Assembly: GCA_937928585.1 (NCBI GenBank) | Contig: CALEZK010000361.1 | Span: 1-51,022 of the forward strand | DNA length: 51,022 nt | Direction of reading: 5' to 3' | Origin: an uncultured bacterium | Lineage (GTDB): Bacteria > Hydrogenedentota > Hydrogenedentia > Hydrogenedentales > SLHB01 | Shown here: positions 49,753 to 51,022 of the stretch, piece after piece | Layout: the number at the start of each line of letters is the position of its first letter | Position numbering within the stretch: the first letter of the stretch is position 1 | Translations under genes and position numbers: made by a program | The notes under the pieces: generated by a model | The model's database searches: none | Told to the model about the DNA's origin: nothing | The model's input: only the letters and a program-made list of their open reading frames with translations

Positions 49753-50601
49753 TCAAACTGCCACAGGCAGTAATTCGTCAATCTGGTATGTTGCCTTCCC
49801 CTTTTTCAGGAATTCGGCGACGTTTACCTTCAATCCCTGTCCGAAATCGTATCGGTTATACAAATACACGACCCCATTCGTAAGGTCGTAAACATTAGAG
49901 TATAGCGTGCCGCCGTATCGCTTGTCTTGCTCCGAATACGTTTTCGGCACCGCAACCGACTGCAGAATCCCCTTGAAACCTTCGACTGTGGCAGGGCCCG
50001 CTTTGACGGCATCCCGCATCTTCGTAAAGCGGGAACAGGGATAATTGCCCAGTTCCGGCTTTGTCACGGAGAAATTGGTCACCCCGATGGCTTTCTTGTC
50101 TGTTTCTTTGCGAATGACCTTCATTTCACCGTCGATCAGCTCGATAACCGCCGCATCGCCAGCCGCATCCGCTATCAGCAGATGCCCGCCATCCAGCAGT
50201 GTCAGCCGGTACTTGCCCAGCCACGTAATCGTCTCTTCAACTGTCGCGCATTCCGCCAGCATTCGGTCGCCCATATTCTTCGGCGGTACGGGCTTGTTCT
50301 TTTCTCGCGGTGGCGGACCCTTGGGCGTCACAGCCGCGTCAAAAAACAGACCTTTGTCGTTCATTCCGCCCTGGGCGAAGTCATAACGGCGATTCTGATC
50401 AAACCCAAAAGTGACGCGCCCGTGTTCGCCTTTTTTGCCCGGCGTCACCCACATCTTCGCGTTTACATCGAGATAAAAGTCTTCGTTGTTGCCCGCGAGC
50501 ACGATTCCATCACCCTCGGCCATGAAAATCGTGCAGGCATTCGACAACGGCACCAAGCCCATTCCTAGCAAAAGAAAAACAGATACGAATCGTAAGAGCA
50601 T
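49753..50601 (-). CDS. Secreted Ntn-hydrolase, choloylglycine/penicillin V acylase-like
   Basis: The 282-residue protein has a signal peptide (hydrophobic residues 4-18) and then Cys23 in SNACTIFMA. In this family, the cysteine that becomes the N-terminal residue is the nucleophile. GNNEDFYLDVNAKMWVTP, GGMNDKGLFFDAAVTP and GVTNFSVTKPE fit the linear-amide C-N hydrolase fold. Cleavage just before Cys23 could both export the protein and free the nucleophile. Expected substrates are acyl amides such as bile salts, acyl-homoserine lactones or penicillin V. Its ATG directly follows the pgk stop (TAAATG), so it may be co-transcribed with pgk. Confidence 0.82.
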   Translation of the reverse strand: MLLRFVSVFLLLGMGLVPLSNACTIFMAEGDGIVLAGNNEDFYLDVNAKMWVTPGKKGEHGRVTFGFDQNRRYDFAQGGMNDKGLFFDAAVTPKGPPPREKNKPVPPKNMGDRMLAECATVEETITWLGKYRLTLLDGGHLLIADAAGDAAVIELIDGEMKVIRKETDKKAIGVTNFSVTKPELGNYPCSRFTKMRDAVKAGPATVEGFKGILQSVAVPKTYSEQDKRYGGTLYSNVYDLTNGVVYLYNRYDFGQGLKVNVAEFLKKGKATYQIDELLPVAV

Positions 50602-51022
50602 TTACTTGTCGGTCAACGCCGCGAGGCCCGGCAACACTTTGCCCTCGAGCATTTCGAGAGAAGCGCCACCGCCTGTCGAGACGTGCGACATCTTGTCCGC
50701 AAGGCCGTATTGAACGACCGCGGCCGCAGTGTCGCCGCCGCCGATCACGCTGATGATGTTCGGGGAAGATGCCAGCAGGTCCGCAATGGTGCGCGTGCCC
50801 ACGCCAAACTTCTCGAACTCGAACACGCCGAGCGGACCATTCCACACGACAGTTTTGGATCGCTTGATGGCTTCACTGAACAGCGCAACAGTCTTAGGCC
50901 CGATGTCGAGGCCTTCCCATCCCGCTTCGATCTCGCCCAAGCCGACAACTTTCGAATTTGCGTCTGCCGCGAACTTATCCGCTACGACAGTGTCAATCGG
51001 GAGCAGGAGTTCAACGCCCTTT
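50602..51022 (-). CDS. pgk: Phosphoglycerate kinase, C-terminal third (5' end outside window)
   Basis: The visible 139 residues match the C-terminal domain of the glycolytic enzyme: KGVELLLPIDTVVADKF at the edge, GLDIGPKTVALF, VVWNGPLGVFEFEKFGVGT, and the nucleotide-binding SVIGGGDTAAAV with HVSTGGGASLEMLEGK near the end. The enzyme makes ATP from 1,3-bisphosphoglycerate. The gene continues beyond the right edge. The Ntn-hydrolase gene follows without a gap. Confidence 0.95.
   Translation of the reverse strand, partial: KGVELLLPIDTVVADKFAADANSKVVGLGEIEAGWEGLDIGPKTVALFSEAIKRSKTVVWNGPLGVFEFEKFGVGTRTIADLLASSPNIISVIGGGDTAAAVVQYGLADKMSHVSTGGGASLEMLEGKVLPGLAALTDK

Noticed and set aside
1..51022. 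CRISPR arrays, tRNA and rRNA genes
   Set aside because: No direct repeats with regular spacers and no tRNA arm patterns (TTCGANTC with CCA-type ends) or rRNA-like segments were seen in the gene-free gaps.

Overview
The window is high-GC (roughly 55-60 % by eye), densely coding bacterial DNA with several housekeeping blocks. These sit beside TAT-exported DUF1501 and TIM-barrel proteins, a Hanks-type kinase, a SpoIIE-type phosphatase and large secreted proteins with FG-GAP-like repeats. That mix suggests a Gram-negative, heterotrophic lineage near the Planctomycetes/PVC groups. Hydrogenedentota is my best guess, but it is an inference from gene style and no marker was searched. GyrB is of the long type (824 aa).

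Layout. 1-5.7 kb: an adrenodoxin-reductase-like flavoprotein (cut by the left edge), a bicupin, a methyltransferase, a family-2 glycosyltransferase whose membrane part lies in another frame, a DUF2400 protein and an SDR. 5.8-13 kb: a fused 5-oxoprolinase, a nucleotidyltransferase/left-handed-beta-helix enzyme, a secreted DUF2147 protein and a purple-acid-phosphatase-like enzyme. 13.2-20.8 kb: dciA-like gene, gyrB, a GNAT gene, gyrA, fumC. 20.8-24.6 kb is the accessory-looking part: three small four-helix membrane proteins, a second copy of the fumC 3' end, a cupredoxin-like protein, nikR and a broken Y1 (RAYT-like) transposase. 24.6-30.7 kb: SpoIIE phosphatase, DUF1501 protein, a dienoyl-CoA-reductase-like SDR, a secreted repeat protein and a DASS transporter. 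30.7-39.6 kb: pilB/gspE, a DnaA-box-bearing region around dnaN (possible oriC, with no dnaA in the window), then gcvT-gcvH-gcvPA-gcvPB behind a ZTP (pfl) riboswitch. 39.6-51 kb: small uncertain ORFs, a TIM-barrel isomerase-like protein, a large secreted protein, a cold-shock gene, a kinase, then dut, M16 peptidase, pnp and rpsO (the widespread rpsO-pnp-M16-dut order), an Ntn hydrolase and the 3' part of pgk.

How genes work together. The gcv genes encode the T, H and split P proteins of glycine cleavage, which charges tetrahydrofolate with one-carbon units; a ZTP riboswitch would tie them to 10-formyl-THF shortage. gyrA, gyrB and dciA-like are the usual companions of dnaA/dnaN, so the old origin cluster appears split into two blocks about 14 kb apart. 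rpsO and pnp are probably co-transcribed, with M16 and dut translationally coupled by overlap.

The observations I rate highest are the ZTP riboswitch before gcvT, and a 131-bp gap-free second copy of the fumC 3' end whose last 27 codons differ from fumC only at synonymous sites. That pattern fits integration or recombination with a diverged fumC better than decay of a simple duplicate. No tRNA, rRNA or CRISPR array was seen.
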